Counted from the first letter of the stretch, positions 38,160-47,624 are shown. The stretch is 64,000 nt of DNA from Sanyastnella coralliicola (GCF_030845195.1 NZ_CP132543.1:2063501-2127500); one strand, 5' to 3'. Notes: generated from the sequence alone by a model not told the origin. A program made the numbers and translations.

Positions 38160-38306
38160 TTAATCAGCTTTAGGAAGCTTCGAAGAAGAGGGAGATTGCT
38201 CTTTCTTTTTTGAAGCTTCTTCATTTTTAGACACCAAGCTTCCGAGCAAAGACCCAGGCTTGGTCACAAATTCTGATTCGGATGATTTCGATGGGATGTT
38301 AGACAT
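38160..38306 (-). CDS. Possible 48-residue Lys/Ser/Glu-rich small protein
   Basis: A short reading frame on the minus strand, convergent with the bestrophin gene, begins MSNIPSKSSESEFVTKPGSL and ends KLPKAD. The product would be hydrophilic and disordered, with no signal peptide or cysteine. It fills most of the 243-base gap. Against it, part of the frame doubles as a terminator-like hairpin for the bestrophin transcript and the low-complexity run KKKEQSPSSSK is what such a hairpin would encode. It could be real, by-chance or both. Confidence 0.35.
   Translation of the reverse strand: MSNIPSKSSESEFVTKPGSLLGSLVSKNEEASKKKEQSPSSSKLPKAD
38183..38211 (+). terminator. Possible terminator of the kinase-oxidoreductase-bestrophin operon
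   Basis: AAGAAGAG pairs with CTCTTTCTT (one bulged base) around an eight-base loop and leads into a run of T residues, 32 bases after the bestrophin stop. Two flanking GAAGCTTC palindromes may extend the structure. Confidence 0.5.
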
Positions 38307-38394
38307 GAGTTAAATGTCGAGTTAAGCAATAAACAAAAGGTTACTTAATGACTAGCTTATGTTTAAGACGGATGTCCTGAACTTAAGTCACAAA

Positions 38395-39051
38395 TCAATC
38401 GATAAGATCATGTTCCATCGCATAACGCACTAATCCCGCTACATTACGCACCCCTAATTTTGTTAGGATGTTCTTGCGGTGTGATTTGATGGTACTCACC
38501 TGAACATCAAGAGAGTTCGCGATTTCTTCTGTTGTTTTTTCCTCGCAGATCAACTGAATCACCTCCAACTCACGGTTCGAAATTTCGATGACCTGTGTCG
38601 GTGCTTGCCCCTCCCCTCTGAATCCAATAAGATTCTGAGCCACTTTACCGCTGAGGTAGAAATCACCTGCCATGATGGTCTCGATGGCCTTTTTGAAGTC
38701 AGTCTTCCCAGTGTTCTTGAGCAAGTAACCGTTAGCTCCTTCATCCATCGCTGTACGTATGTAGGTAGGCTCTTCATGCATGGTAAGCATCAAGGTCTTT
38801 ACATCGGGTTTGCTCTGTTTCACCGCGCGAAGAATATCAAACCCATCGGGTTCGTTCCTGCGCTCTTCATTTCCCATACGGATGTCTAAGATCAACACAT
38901 CAAACGAAGTATTCTCAACGCTCTCTAAGGCTGAGTCTACGGTATTCGCGGATCCGGCGATTTCAATTTCTTTATCGCTTTCGAACATGGCTGAGATACC
39001 ATCAATGATCATTGAATGATCATCAACGATGAATAGTCTAGTTTTCGGCAT
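38395..39051 (-). CDS. NarL/FixJ-family response regulator
   Basis: DNA-binding response regulator of 218 residues. The receiver has FIVDDHSMIIDGI, phospho-acceptor Asp in VLILDIRMG (Asp57), and Lys in GYLLKNTGK. The LuxR-type HTH (about 153-215) shows ISNRELEVIQLICEEKTTEEIA and STIKSHRKNILTKLGVRN. The start lies 14 bases inside the upstream kinase gene, so the pair is translated together. It is the last gene of a three-gene minus-strand operon (small protein, kinase, regulator). Confidence 0.95.
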   Translation of the reverse strand: MPKTRLFIVDDHSMIIDGISAMFESDKEIEIAGSANTVDSALESVENTSFDVLILDIRMGNEERRNEPDGFDILRAVKQSKPDVKTLMLTMHEEPTYIRTAMDEGANGYLLKNTGKTDFKKAIETIMAGDFYLSGKVAQNLIGFRGEGQAPTQVIEISNRELEVIQLICEEKTTEEIANSLDVQVSTIKSHRKNILTKLGVRNVAGLVRYAMEHDLID

Positions 39052-40903
39052 GGACAGGGATGTTTTCAGTTATTGGAATTCGAATGTTACTCTGGGTTCC
39101 TTTGCCTGGTTCTGAAACCATGTTAAAGCTTCCAGATAGCGCATTCACTCGTCCTTGAATATTCTTTAGCCCAACCCCTGAAAGGTTGGCATTCGTTTCG
39201 TTTGACAGTCCGATACCATCGTCTTTGACCTGTAGAAGGATCTCTTTGGACTGCTTTTGCACCTTGATCTTTAGCTTACTAGCGAATGAGTGCTTAATCG
39301 CATTCGAAATCAGTTCTTGTGCAATGCGGTAGAGATTGACTTCTTGCATGGCGCTGAGCCTTCCGTCCATTCCGATGGATGTGAAGGACACTTCAAGATC
39401 AGTGGTGGTATCAATACGCTCAGCCAACTCCTTGATTGCTGGTATCAATCCGAATTTTGAAAGCGTACCACTTACTAGATTGTGAGAGATTTTACGTACT
39501 TCACTAGCAGCTTCATCTAAGATCTCAGAAACATTATCGATCTGTTCATTTTGACCATCCTTAGCAGCACTGACTTGCATTCGAGCTGTTGCAAGCAATG
39601 ACCCGATGTTATCATGCAAATCTTGACCAATACGTTTACGCTCTGTTTCTTGTCCTTCGAGCATCGCGTTCACAGCTACTAGTTCTTGTTGACGCATTAG
39701 TTCACTCATTTGGCGTTCCTGAGCAAGCGTCTTCGTTCGTTGTTTGTTACGGTAAACTAAGAAGATAACAACGCCTGCTAGGAGTAAAACGAGCAAAATC
39801 AGCAACACTCCCACCGCCATTTGAGTTTCCCTTTCGCTTTCAAGTAATTGGCGATTCGTTTCTGCTACGTCATATTTCGCTTGAATTTCTTCGATCTCAA
39901 CATTAGCGTTGATTGTCTGCTCAGCAAGATTCAATTCACTAAGACGACGGAAATAATCTAGTGCTTGCTCGTACAGACCTAAGTCTTCACTTAGGTTCGC
40001 CAGATTCTTGAGTACGATTTTCTGAGAGGTTAGATCCTTCAAATTCTGTAGCAACGAGTCACTTGACTGTAGCATTTCCAATGCAGATTCTGAGCCTGAT
40101 AATTCCCCGTAGGCCTTTCCTGTTAAGCTAGCAATCACTCCCATTTGACCTTGCTCATCTAACTCCATCACAATCTCTTTTGCTGTTTCAAGCATCAACA
40201 ACATCTTGAGATATTCGTCTTTTTGATGGAAGGCTAGACTACTGAGGATATATGTATTAGCTAGCTCTGAAGTGTCATTAGCTAAACGGAATTCGTCTGC
40301 AGCTAGGCTGGAATATTTGAGCGTAGAGTCAGAATTGAAAAGCACTTTGTGACGGATCGCCTCGGCCAAGTAAATGTGTCCTCTAAAACCAGGATATCTG
40401 AACCCATCAATTCCGTTGATGATTGCTTTGAATTCTGCTTCTTGATCTGCTGCAATTCTCTCTCCATCAGAGAAGCTCACTGAAGAATAAACTTCCTGGG
40501 CTCGACCGACTTGATTGAATGCCATGACTGCGCGAAGCATCTGATTCACTTCGACAAGGTCTTGTTCAGGAATTTCGTCTGCCTTTTCGTTCACCAATTT
40601 TTGCGCTTCTTCCACGGCTGAAATACTCTCAAGAGTGGAACCAGTATAGCGGTGAACCTTCGCAATCATAGATGTTGCAAAGACAAATTTGAATGGATCA
40701 AAAGGGTTGAGTGCTCGTTTTCTCGCTTCTAGCGCATACATGTAACTGCTGTCAGCATCGTTACTCAACATGCGTTTTGCCAAGATCAATTGGCAATCAA
40801 AATCGCATTCTTGATTTGAAACAAGGTGTTCCTGACCAGACACTTGTATTGATAGAAGTGCGGTCAGGAACAATAAAATCAGATGTGTCTTCGCAGACCT
40901 CAT
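39038..40903 (-). CDS. NarX/DegS-type sensor kinase with TPR-like sensor region
   Basis: Kinase of 621 residues. ATG 40903 is preferred since MRSAKTHLILLFLTALLSIQ opens a signal peptide and the codon overlaps the previous stop (TAATG). The exported region (about 25-370) is helical with TPR-like repeats (YEQALDYFRRLSELN). A transmembrane helix (VGVLLILLVLLLAGVVIFLV) precedes a HisKA_3 domain with ERKRIGQDLHDNIGSLLATA and a HATPase domain with NLYRIAQELISNAIKHS, KDDGIGL and GVGLKNIQGRV. This TPR plus HisKA_3 build is common in Bacteroidota with NarL-type partners, here the next gene. The sensed signal is unknown. Confidence 0.93.
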   Translation of the reverse strand: MRSAKTHLILLFLTALLSIQVSGQEHLVSNQECDFDCQLILAKRMLSNDADSSYMYALEARKRALNPFDPFKFVFATSMIAKVHRYTGSTLESISAVEEAQKLVNEKADEIPEQDLVEVNQMLRAVMAFNQVGRAQEVYSSVSFSDGERIAADQEAEFKAIINGIDGFRYPGFRGHIYLAEAIRHKVLFNSDSTLKYSSLAADEFRLANDTSELANTYILSSLAFHQKDEYLKMLLMLETAKEIVMELDEQGQMGVIASLTGKAYGELSGSESALEMLQSSDSLLQNLKDLTSQKIVLKNLANLSEDLGLYEQALDYFRRLSELNLAEQTINANVEIEEIQAKYDVAETNRQLLESERETQMAVGVLLILLVLLLAGVVIFLVYRNKQRTKTLAQERQMSELMRQQELVAVNAMLEGQETERKRIGQDLHDNIGSLLATARMQVSAAKDGQNEQIDNVSEILDEAASEVRKISHNLVSGTLSKFGLIPAIKELAERIDTTTDLEVSFTSIGMDGRLSAMQEVNLYRIAQELISNAIKHSFASKLKIKVQKQSKEILLQVKDDGIGLSNETNANLSGVGLKNIQGRVNALSGSFNMVSEPGKGTQSNIRIPITENIPVHAEN

Positions 40904-41247
40904 TAGAGACGAATCTTTTCGTCTTTCTTGTCTTTTTCTTCTGTTGTCACTCCACCGCCACCAGACTCGGCACCAATGGTCATTACGCTTAGCCAAACAT
41001 CGCTGGTGTTATCGGCGATTACCGTTTTTCCCGGAATGATTTCATCCGCTTGGAAAGTGTGCATAGCAGCCCCACCGGTTGTTTCAGCAAAATGCGCTAC
41101 AAAGACGTGAACGTCTTTACCATTGTTGTCTTTATGTGTTTTTAAATATCCTGCTTTTGCAAGCTTCAGGTTCCCTCCATCACAATCGACTAGGATTTTG
41201 AGAGGTCCGCCATTCGTAGCGGAAAAAGTAATATCATATGCGGCCAT
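40903..41247 (-). CDS. Small unknown protein heading a two-component operon
   Basis: A 114-residue protein that I do not recognise. ATG 41247 (MAAYDITFSATNGGPLKILV) is preferred over an in-frame upstream codon at 41301, which would add a low-complexity stretch. There is no signal peptide; the pattern looks like a compact beta-sandwich (KILVDCDGGNLKL, VHVFVAHFAET, TVIADNTSDVWLSV) with a charged tail (EEKDKKDEKIRL). Its stop overlaps the kinase start by one base, so it is produced with the kinase and regulator and may modulate them. This is inference from position only. Confidence 0.65.
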   Translation of the reverse strand: MAAYDITFSATNGGPLKILVDCDGGNLKLAKAGYLKTHKDNNGKDVHVFVAHFAETTGGAAMHTFQADEIIPGKTVIADNTSDVWLSVMTIGAESGGGGVTTEEKDKKDEKIRL

Positions 41248-41393
41248 ATCTGATAAGTTTTGTGTTAATGCAATATTCGGGAATCTGAAGGCTGAAGGCA
41301 TCCCCCTTTAGGGGGAGAAGATAGTCAATTATGAAAGGGAATTTCATGCATCTTTGTAAACCGGTTGCACTGTACTAACTAACCAGACTGAGA

Positions 41394-42572
41394 ATGAGAA
41401 GCTTACTATTTACCATCACATTAGTCCTTTTGGGTCTGACCTCCCTCGCTCAACCCAATCCTCCAGCTGGCACGTATTTGCAAGACCTTCGCACCTGGCT
41501 GAAGTCGAATTGGTATGATGGTTATTTCTCTGACCTTGGATACAACGGTGCACGTGAGCAGATGTACGGTTTTGTCGACGCCAATAATGGAATGACAGAA
41601 TGCGTTTACACGGGCTTTCAGCAGGCCGCTGAGTTTGTGACCTTCCCTAACCCTATCAACGCCGAACACCTTGTTCCTCAAAGTTTCTTCGGCAGTGCAT
41701 CACCTATGCGTAGTGATTTACACAACCTCAGACCTGCGCATGGTAGCGCCAACTCTGCTCGCGCCAATTACCCTTTCGGTGAGGTGCCAGATGCCAATGC
41801 TTTTTGGTATGGTGTGACTATCAACGGTGATTATTTCTCCACTACCGTGGAACCGGGTAATTCTGATGAATTCAGTGAAAGAGAAGGTTCGCTTTGGGAG
41901 CCAAGAGAAGAATACAAAGGCGACATTGCGCGTGAGCTCTTCTACTTCTACACTATGTATCCTACACAGGCAGGTGATATTTCATTGGTAGCTGATATTA
42001 ACGTCTTGTATCAATGGCATCTTGATGATCCCGCTAGCGCGGAAGAAATGACTCGCAATAATCGCGCTGAAACAGTTCAAGGCAATCGCAACCCCTACAT
42101 TGACTTTACAGACTTAGTTTACAACGCTTGGTTTTGGGTGGAGGTGCTCGGATGTACTGATCCTGAGGCTAGCAACTACGACATAAATGCAAATACAGAC
42201 GATGGTTCTTGTGAGTACATTGTCGTAGTTCCTGGTTGTATTTATGAAGCCGCAGCCAATTATAACCCACTAGCGACCGTAGACGACGGATCTTGTGTTT
42301 TCGACCCAGGAGTATTGGGCTGCACCTACCCTTCTGCTGAAAATTATGACCCAACGGCCACAGTTGATGACGGTAGCTGTACTTATGACCAAGGAATTCC
42401 CGGTTGTACTTACGCAGACGCAGACAACTACGACATGAATGCCACGCTAGATGACGGTTCGTGTATCTTCATCAACTCGGTCAGTTGCGAAGCGGATGTC
42501 AACGGTGATAACATCGTCAATGCCACTGACCTCTTAATTGTCTTGGGAGGATTCGGAGCTCCTTGTAATTAA
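41394..42572 (+). CDS. Secreted endonuclease I with GCTD repeats and dockerin-like tail
   Basis: Extracellular or surface nuclease of 392 residues. After the signal peptide (ending TSLAQ) comes an Endonuclease_1 (EndA/NucM-type, beta-beta-alpha-metal) domain to about residue 250, with the catalytic block INAEHLVPQSFFG, RSDLHNLRPAHGSANSARAN and the conserved GDIARELFYF. Four GCTD-type repeats (GCTDPEASNYDINANTDDGSC and relatives) follow, then the 27-residue terminal motif from CEADVNGDNIVNATD to GAPC plus Asn. No T9SS tail. It links the GCTD/dockerin-like C-terminus to a known enzyme, likely for DNA breakdown outside the cell. The stop overlaps the convergent gene's stop by four bases. The 13-mer occurs at 42032. 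Confidence 0.9.
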   Translation: MRSLLFTITLVLLGLTSLAQPNPPAGTYLQDLRTWLKSNWYDGYFSDLGYNGAREQMYGFVDANNGMTECVYTGFQQAAEFVTFPNPINAEHLVPQSFFGSASPMRSDLHNLRPAHGSANSARANYPFGEVPDANAFWYGVTINGDYFSTTVEPGNSDEFSEREGSLWEPREEYKGDIARELFYFYTMYPTQAGDISLVADINVLYQWHLDDPASAEEMTRNNRAETVQGNRNPYIDFTDLVYNAWFWVEVLGCTDPEASNYDINANTDDGSCEYIVVVPGCIYEAAANYNPLATVDDGSCVFDPGVLGCTYPSAENYDPTATVDDGSCTYDQGIPGCTYADADNYDMNATLDDGSCIFINSVSCEADVNGDNIVNATDLLIVLGGFGAPCN

Positions 42573-45235
42573 TTGAGCACGATGGTGACATCTCCTGTAT
42601 GTACTTCTCCGTCGCTTCTTCTCAGAACGAAATAGTAAGTGCCTGGACTCACTTCCTCTGCCCTCCAGTTGTTTTGATAATTGTCTGACTGGAAGACCAG
42701 CACACCCCATCTATTTCTCACTTCTAATGAAGATCCTGGGAAGAACTCAAGGTTCTCAAAACGCAAGAAGTCGTTGATCCCATCTCCATTCGGAGAGAAG
42801 ATGTTTGGAATGATAATGGAACAAGGAGCTAATTCAGCTACTTCTTGGTGCGTATCTCCACACAATCCATCGAGCGTATAGGTGACTGTGAGTTCACCAG
42901 ACCCAGCAGCTAGAAGATCAACCACTCCTGACTCTTCGTCAATACAGGTCATACAAGTAGCAGACCACTCACCTCCCTCATCTTGTACGTCCGGTACAAA
43001 TTCCTGTAGATCCAGACAGAGATAATCTGGCATGCTGAAATAGGCATTCAGCCTCGGCAAGACCGTGATTGTTGAGTTGTCTGAATCACTGCAGTAGCCG
43101 TCGACACTATGAGAAATATTGAAAGTACCCGGTCCGCTCACCGTAGGGTCAAAGTCTCCCAGGGGAGTAATGCAATCGCCACAATCAGCGCCCCAAACAC
43201 CGTTCGGATTATTTGCACTTAATCCCACAACCTCTCCATCTTCACATAGTTCTGGCGTGGTATTAATCGTAGCATCAACTTCTGGCAACAGTTCGATATA
43301 TCCAAAGGCTTCTACTGCGCAGTTGTCATCAGGCAAGAAAGTGACCGTCCAGAAACCAGGACCAGCATCTGGACCAGAGAATACTCCATTCTCATCGATA
43401 CAATCGCCACAGTCTGCACTCCATGTTCCTGATTGTTCGAACCCTTCACCAAAGTCAATCACTATAGTTTCGCAATCAGGCAGATCATAGAACACTCCAA
43501 GGTCGAGTGTTTCTTCTATGACAATCTCGTATTCCGCGCTAGCGAAACAATTGACACCAGCTGCATAAGAAATAGTATAGGTACCAGGTGTCAAACCTTG
43601 CGGATTGAACACTCCATTCTCATCGATACAATCACCACAATCAGCCTCGAAAACTCCCCCTTCAATATTCGGCAGAATGGCCACCGGATCACTGAATACA
43701 CATAAGAATTCTGGACCTTCCAACGCAATTAATGGTGGGTCTTCAACTACGACCTCCGTGCTATCGACCACAGGGCCACAAGCGCCTTCAACCGTGTATG
43801 TGATGGTATATGTACCCACTTCCACGCTAGTGATATCAAAAAGACCATTCTCATCTAAACAATCATCGCAATTTGAACCCCAAACGCCCGTTGAATCTAC
43901 CGCTTCTAACTGATAGAGTTCATCATACGAACATAAAATGGGCGCAGGCATAAGGCCAGGATCAATATCATCAAAGAGCACCTCGACGAAAGTTGAATCA
44001 ATGAGGAAAGCCTCTATGGGCTCAGGCTCTTCTTCGTCAATAGGTATGAAATCATCTACGCAGAAGTTGGCAGTGCCGAAACTACCGCTTGGCACCGTAG
44101 CAGTGGCGATGATTCCGTCTTCTCCGGAGATAGTGAAGTTCGCACCGTTCCAGCCATCTCCAAAGGAGTCAAACATGTTCAAGGTGTAGCAACCATTCGG
44201 AAGACAGGCCGTTTGATTGTAAGGAGCTCCACCCGAAAGTACCGTCACCCCATTCTCATTCACCAAATCCCAATCTACCTCAGTTGGCCAAGTACCGCTG
44301 CTGACATTGATAGCGTAATTCGCGCAATCATCTCCAGCAAGGGGTGCAGCGCAAAAGTCATAGTTCAAAGCTGCGACATAAGTAGTAGCAGAGTCTGGAC
44401 ATACTGATAATGAATCGCCCGTAGCAATTTCAATTCCGTCTTCATACCATGTTACAGATCCGGTAGCATCGCCATCCGGTACGAAGCGCCAAGCCTCATT
44501 AAAGGCCGTCCAATTACCTGTGTTACGTCCAGGAGGAGTGTAAGCTACATTCGAAGCATCATTCTGAATACCTATGAGAGTGCTTCCACTGTTCCACCCA
44601 CAGGCATTTTTCTCCACGATGTAAACCTCGATAACATTCGTTGACTCATACAAAACAAGCTGAGAGCTACTTTGAAGTGAAGTGCATGAGAACATACAGA
44701 TGTCGTCAAAACTTACCACGAAGGTTCGACATGGTTGTTCACCATAGATTTCCCAACGAACGCTTCCACAGGTCGCTGGGTTGATGTCATGGAACGGACA
44801 GAATATCGCGTTGTTCGGGAGTGCAGCGCTTGGTGCTTGAGCAGTGAACGACCATGGACATCCCCCATCTGCGTCACCTAAATCAAAGGTGACGATACCG
44901 TTCGAGCCTATGACGATACTGCTGTAAGCATTATCGAAAAAGCAGAATGAAAAGCCCATTGGAATCGCTGGAGACCAGATATCATCAGTGGTACTGACCA
45001 CAACATTACCTTGGTTCAGTGGATAAGGAGGCGTTGCATCGTCTATTGCTTCCACAACATATTCACTGGTATTGAATAGTTGAGGGAAACTTGTGGTGAG
45101 CGTTATACACGAATCACAAGAAACTTCAAGGCTATCTGGGAGATCAAAATTGAGTACTTCAAGGCATTCAATCTGGGCATTTAGCGAGGCAGAGAGGGCC
45201 ATCACTAAGGAAAGTAACAGGGCTTTGGTCTTCAT
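42569..45235 (-). CDS. T9SS type B secreted protein with repeated CGDCI modules
   Basis: Exported protein of 888 residues. ATG 45235 (MKTKALLLSLVMALSASLNAQ) gives a signal peptide; an upstream in-frame codon does not. An N-terminal lectin-like beta domain (about 50-270, with SFCFFDNAYSSIVIGSNGIV) is followed by a FDSFGDGWNGANFTIS segment typical of secreted Bacteroidota proteins, then about six modules of roughly 70 residues with W(G/S)ADCGDCIDENGVF and PGTYTIxY, and finally a gliding-motility-associated C-terminal domain (IPNIFSPNGDGINDFLRF, VRNRWGVLVF, PGTYYFVLR). Type IX secretion is therefore expected. Function is unknown. The 13-mer lies at 43532-43544. Confidence 0.87.
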   Translation of the reverse strand: MKTKALLLSLVMALSASLNAQIECLEVLNFDLPDSLEVSCDSCITLTTSFPQLFNTSEYVVEAIDDATPPYPLNQGNVVVSTTDDIWSPAIPMGFSFCFFDNAYSSIVIGSNGIVTFDLGDADGGCPWSFTAQAPSAALPNNAIFCPFHDINPATCGSVRWEIYGEQPCRTFVVSFDDICMFSCTSLQSSSQLVLYESTNVIEVYIVEKNACGWNSGSTLIGIQNDASNVAYTPPGRNTGNWTAFNEAWRFVPDGDATGSVTWYEDGIEIATGDSLSVCPDSATTYVAALNYDFCAAPLAGDDCANYAINVSSGTWPTEVDWDLVNENGVTVLSGGAPYNQTACLPNGCYTLNMFDSFGDGWNGANFTISGEDGIIATATVPSGSFGTANFCVDDFIPIDEEEPEPIEAFLIDSTFVEVLFDDIDPGLMPAPILCSYDELYQLEAVDSTGVWGSNCDDCLDENGLFDITSVEVGTYTITYTVEGACGPVVDSTEVVVEDPPLIALEGPEFLCVFSDPVAILPNIEGGVFEADCGDCIDENGVFNPQGLTPGTYTISYAAGVNCFASAEYEIVIEETLDLGVFYDLPDCETIVIDFGEGFEQSGTWSADCGDCIDENGVFSGPDAGPGFWTVTFLPDDNCAVEAFGYIELLPEVDATINTTPELCEDGEVVGLSANNPNGVWGADCGDCITPLGDFDPTVSGPGTFNISHSVDGYCSDSDNSTITVLPRLNAYFSMPDYLCLDLQEFVPDVQDEGGEWSATCMTCIDEESGVVDLLAAGSGELTVTYTLDGLCGDTHQEVAELAPCSIIIPNIFSPNGDGINDFLRFENLEFFPGSSLEVRNRWGVLVFQSDNYQNNWRAEEVSPGTYYFVLRRSDGEVHTGDVTIVLN

Positions 45236-45344
45236 TTTAGATAAGGAGTGGACCTTCAAGATACGTCTAATTCTCAAAGGAATAGCTTGGCCTGTGCAAC
45301 CATTTAGTTGATTCAACTATCATTGTAACTGTAATAACTGACCT

Positions 45345-46589
45345 GTGAGATATCTATTCCTTTTTGCTGCAACACTTCTTTGCTTTCAATCATCAGCAGA
45401 GACTAAAAGAGCTCTTTTCATTGGAAATAGCTACACCTACTACAATACGATGGCTCAAACCGTGGCAGACATTGCCGAGAGTATGGGCGATGAGTTAATC
45501 TGGGAAGAAAGCACCTTTGGAGGATATACCCTCGAATCACATTCAACGAACAATTCTACTCTTTCGAAAATCGAAGAAGGCGGCTGGGACTTCGTGATTA
45601 TGCAAGAACAGAGTCAACTACCAAGTTTCCCTGACTTTCAAGTTGAAGGAAGCTTCTACCCTTTTGTTGAGTCGCTTGTTGATCATATTCATCAGTACAA
45701 TACCTGCGCAGTTCCGATGCTCTTCATGACTTGGGGACGCGAAGAAGGTGACGCACAAAACTGTCCGAATTGGCCTCCAGTATGCACCTACGAAGGAATG
45801 CAAGAGCTCTTGACTGAACGTTACCTCAATGCATGTGATCAAAACGCAGCTTTCTGCGCCCCTGTGGGTGTCATTTGGGAAGACCTTTTTACCAATACTG
45901 ACATTTCATTGTATGCTGGCGACGGTTCTCACCCTTCCGCAGAAGGAAGCTTTGTAGTCGCATCCACTATGTATGTAGCCATGTTCGGAAACAATCCTAT
46001 GGACAGCGATTATGCTGGTTCCATTGATGCTTCTGACGCCGCCTCTATCGACGAAGCTGTTTGGAATGCATGGCAAAATAACCCTAACGTTTGGAGACAG
46101 TATGAGCAAACCGAAGTTGGGTACACCATCATTGACAACGGAAACAACGAGTTCACCATTCATGTCGACCTCACTCCTTTTGTGAATAGCGTTGTAATTG
46201 AGATTGCAGGAGAGCAATCAACATTAGCTGATGGTGGTGAGCTAATTATCAGCATTACGCAAGACACGCCATTTACGATTACCCCTAACACGGAATGTCC
46301 TGAGGTCATTGTCATTGAAGACATTCTAGTGTACGACGGTGGTGTGGGTGTTGAAGAGCAATCAGAGAGCCTTGTGCGTATCTATCCAAATCCAGCTCAA
46401 GACTTTATTCAAGTTGTTCGAGCAGACCAAAAATCGATTCAATACGAAATTGTAGATCTCACCGGAAAAGTGGTGAAGAGTGGTGTATTGCAAGAAAGTC
46501 CTCTTGAGTTGTCTATGCTCGCCGAAGGGAGCTATGTGCTCGTTATTGATGAAGGAACACAAACGATTCCGTTTATGATTCAGCGTTGA
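45345..46589 (+). CDS. Secreted SGNH/GDSL-type hydrolase with T9SS type A tail
   Basis: Exported hydrolase of 414 residues, starting at GTG 45345. Signal peptide ends near SSAET. The SGNH (DUF4886-like) fold shows GNSYTYY with nucleophile Ser29, VIMQEQSQLP, and the Asp/His block GDGSHPSAEGS at about 205-215. A beta domain follows, then a T9SS type A sorting domain (VRIYPNPAQDFIQV, IVDLTGKVV, LAEGSYVLVI). Likely an esterase or deacetylase acting on polysaccharides or cell-surface material; the substrate is not readable. It is divergent from the type B protein and its stop directly abuts the convergent ACMSD gene. Confidence 0.88.
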   Translation: MRYLFLFAATLLCFQSSAETKRALFIGNSYTYYNTMAQTVADIAESMGDELIWEESTFGGYTLESHSTNNSTLSKIEEGGWDFVIMQEQSQLPSFPDFQVEGSFYPFVESLVDHIHQYNTCAVPMLFMTWGREEGDAQNCPNWPPVCTYEGMQELLTERYLNACDQNAAFCAPVGVIWEDLFTNTDISLYAGDGSHPSAEGSFVVASTMYVAMFGNNPMDSDYAGSIDASDAASIDEAVWNAWQNNPNVWRQYEQTEVGYTIIDNGNNEFTIHVDLTPFVNSVVIEIAGEQSTLADGGELIISITQDTPFTITPNTECPEVIVIEDILVYDGGVGVEEQSESLVRIYPNPAQDFIQVVRADQKSIQYEIVDLTGKVVKSGVLQESPLELSMLAEGSYVLVIDEGTQTIPFMIQR

Positions 46590-47597
46590 TTAGAGGAAGT
46601 CTTCCTTCTTCATATTCAACCACCCCAAAGCAGAATTGCAGAAGATATCTTCTACGACTTGCTCGGAAAGATCCATCTCAGTGATGAATTTACCGATCTC
46701 AAGGTCACCCAATGGGAATGGATAGTCAGTTCCGAGACTTACCTTATCTGAACCTACCATATCAAGAACGTAGTTCAGCATTTTATCATCGTGGGTAATG
46801 CTGTCTACCCAAAACTTTCCAAGGTATTCTCTTGGGTTAATTGGGTTATCAATAGCCACGAGGTCAGGACGACAGTTATATCCGTGTTCTACCCTCCCAA
46901 TTGTTGCTAAGAATGATCCACTAGCGTGGGAAAAGTTGAATCGGAGATTTGGAAGACGCTCAAGAACACCGCTAAAAATCAAAGAACAAATTGCTCTCGA
47001 CGTTTCCGCTGGCATCCCTACGAGCCATGGTAGCCAGTACTTCTCCATTTCCGGTTTTCCCATCATGTTCCAAGGGTGAATCATGATCGCCATATCAAGA
47101 TCTTGACATGCTTCAAAGATGGGGTAGAAACGGTCTTCACTCAGGTTCTTCCCTTCGATATTACTACCGATTTGGATTCCCTTTAGTCCGATGTTCTTCG
47201 CACGTTCCAACTCTTCGATGGCGAGGTCAGCATCTTGCATCGGAATGGTCGCCAAGCCCACGTAATTCTTCGGATACTTCGCCACCAAGTCAGCGATATC
47301 ATCATTCAAGAACTTAGATACCTCCAAGCAATGGTGTGGCTGAGCCCAGTATGAAAACATCACCGGAATGGTGCAAACCACTTGAACCTGGGTATCAAAC
47401 TTCTCATAGTCCTGAATCCGCAAATCCGGGTCCCAACAGTTTGACTCAATCTCTCTAAAGAATCGATCCCCCTGCATCATTCGAGCAAAACCTTCACGGT
47501 GGTGCTCTAAGTGAATGAAATCTCCGTACCCAAATTTCTCTGCCCATCGAGGCAAGTGTTTCGGGATGATATGGGTGTGCATGTCGATCTTCAGCAT
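46590..47597 (-). CDS. 2-amino-3-carboxymuconate-6-semialdehyde decarboxylase (ACMSD)-like amidohydrolase
   Basis: Cytosolic metal-dependent decarboxylase of 335 residues, the family size. Zinc ligands of ACMSD are all present: His7 and His9 (MHTH), His174 (IHPW) and Asp291 (GTDYPFPLG), with the catalytic His224 (FSHASGS). Other family blocks are NCWDPDLR, TIPVMFSYWAQP and KYWLPWLVGMPAETSRAIC. ACMSD removes CO2 from the kynurenine-derived intermediate and steers tryptophan or 2-aminobenzoate degradation away from NAD synthesis. None of the other pathway enzymes is next to it. Specificity is inferred from high overall match; a related decarboxylase activity remains possible. Confidence 0.9.
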   Translation of the reverse strand: MLKIDMHTHIIPKHLPRWAEKFGYGDFIHLEHHREGFARMMQGDRFFREIESNCWDPDLRIQDYEKFDTQVQVVCTIPVMFSYWAQPHHCLEVSKFLNDDIADLVAKYPKNYVGLATIPMQDADLAIEELERAKNIGLKGIQIGSNIEGKNLSEDRFYPIFEACQDLDMAIMIHPWNMMGKPEMEKYWLPWLVGMPAETSRAICSLIFSGVLERLPNLRFNFSHASGSFLATIGRVEHGYNCRPDLVAIDNPINPREYLGKFWVDSITHDDKMLNYVLDMVGSDKVSLGTDYPFPLGDLEIGKFITEMDLSEQVVEDIFCNSALGWLNMKKEDFL

Positions 47598-47624
47598 GAC
47601 GCGAATGTAATTAATCGAAATCTA

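Noticed and set aside
40904-40996. N-terminal extension of the TPR-type kinase
   Set aside because: It would lie entirely within the coding region of the small upstream protein and hide the signal peptide; the TAATG junction at 40903 fits better.
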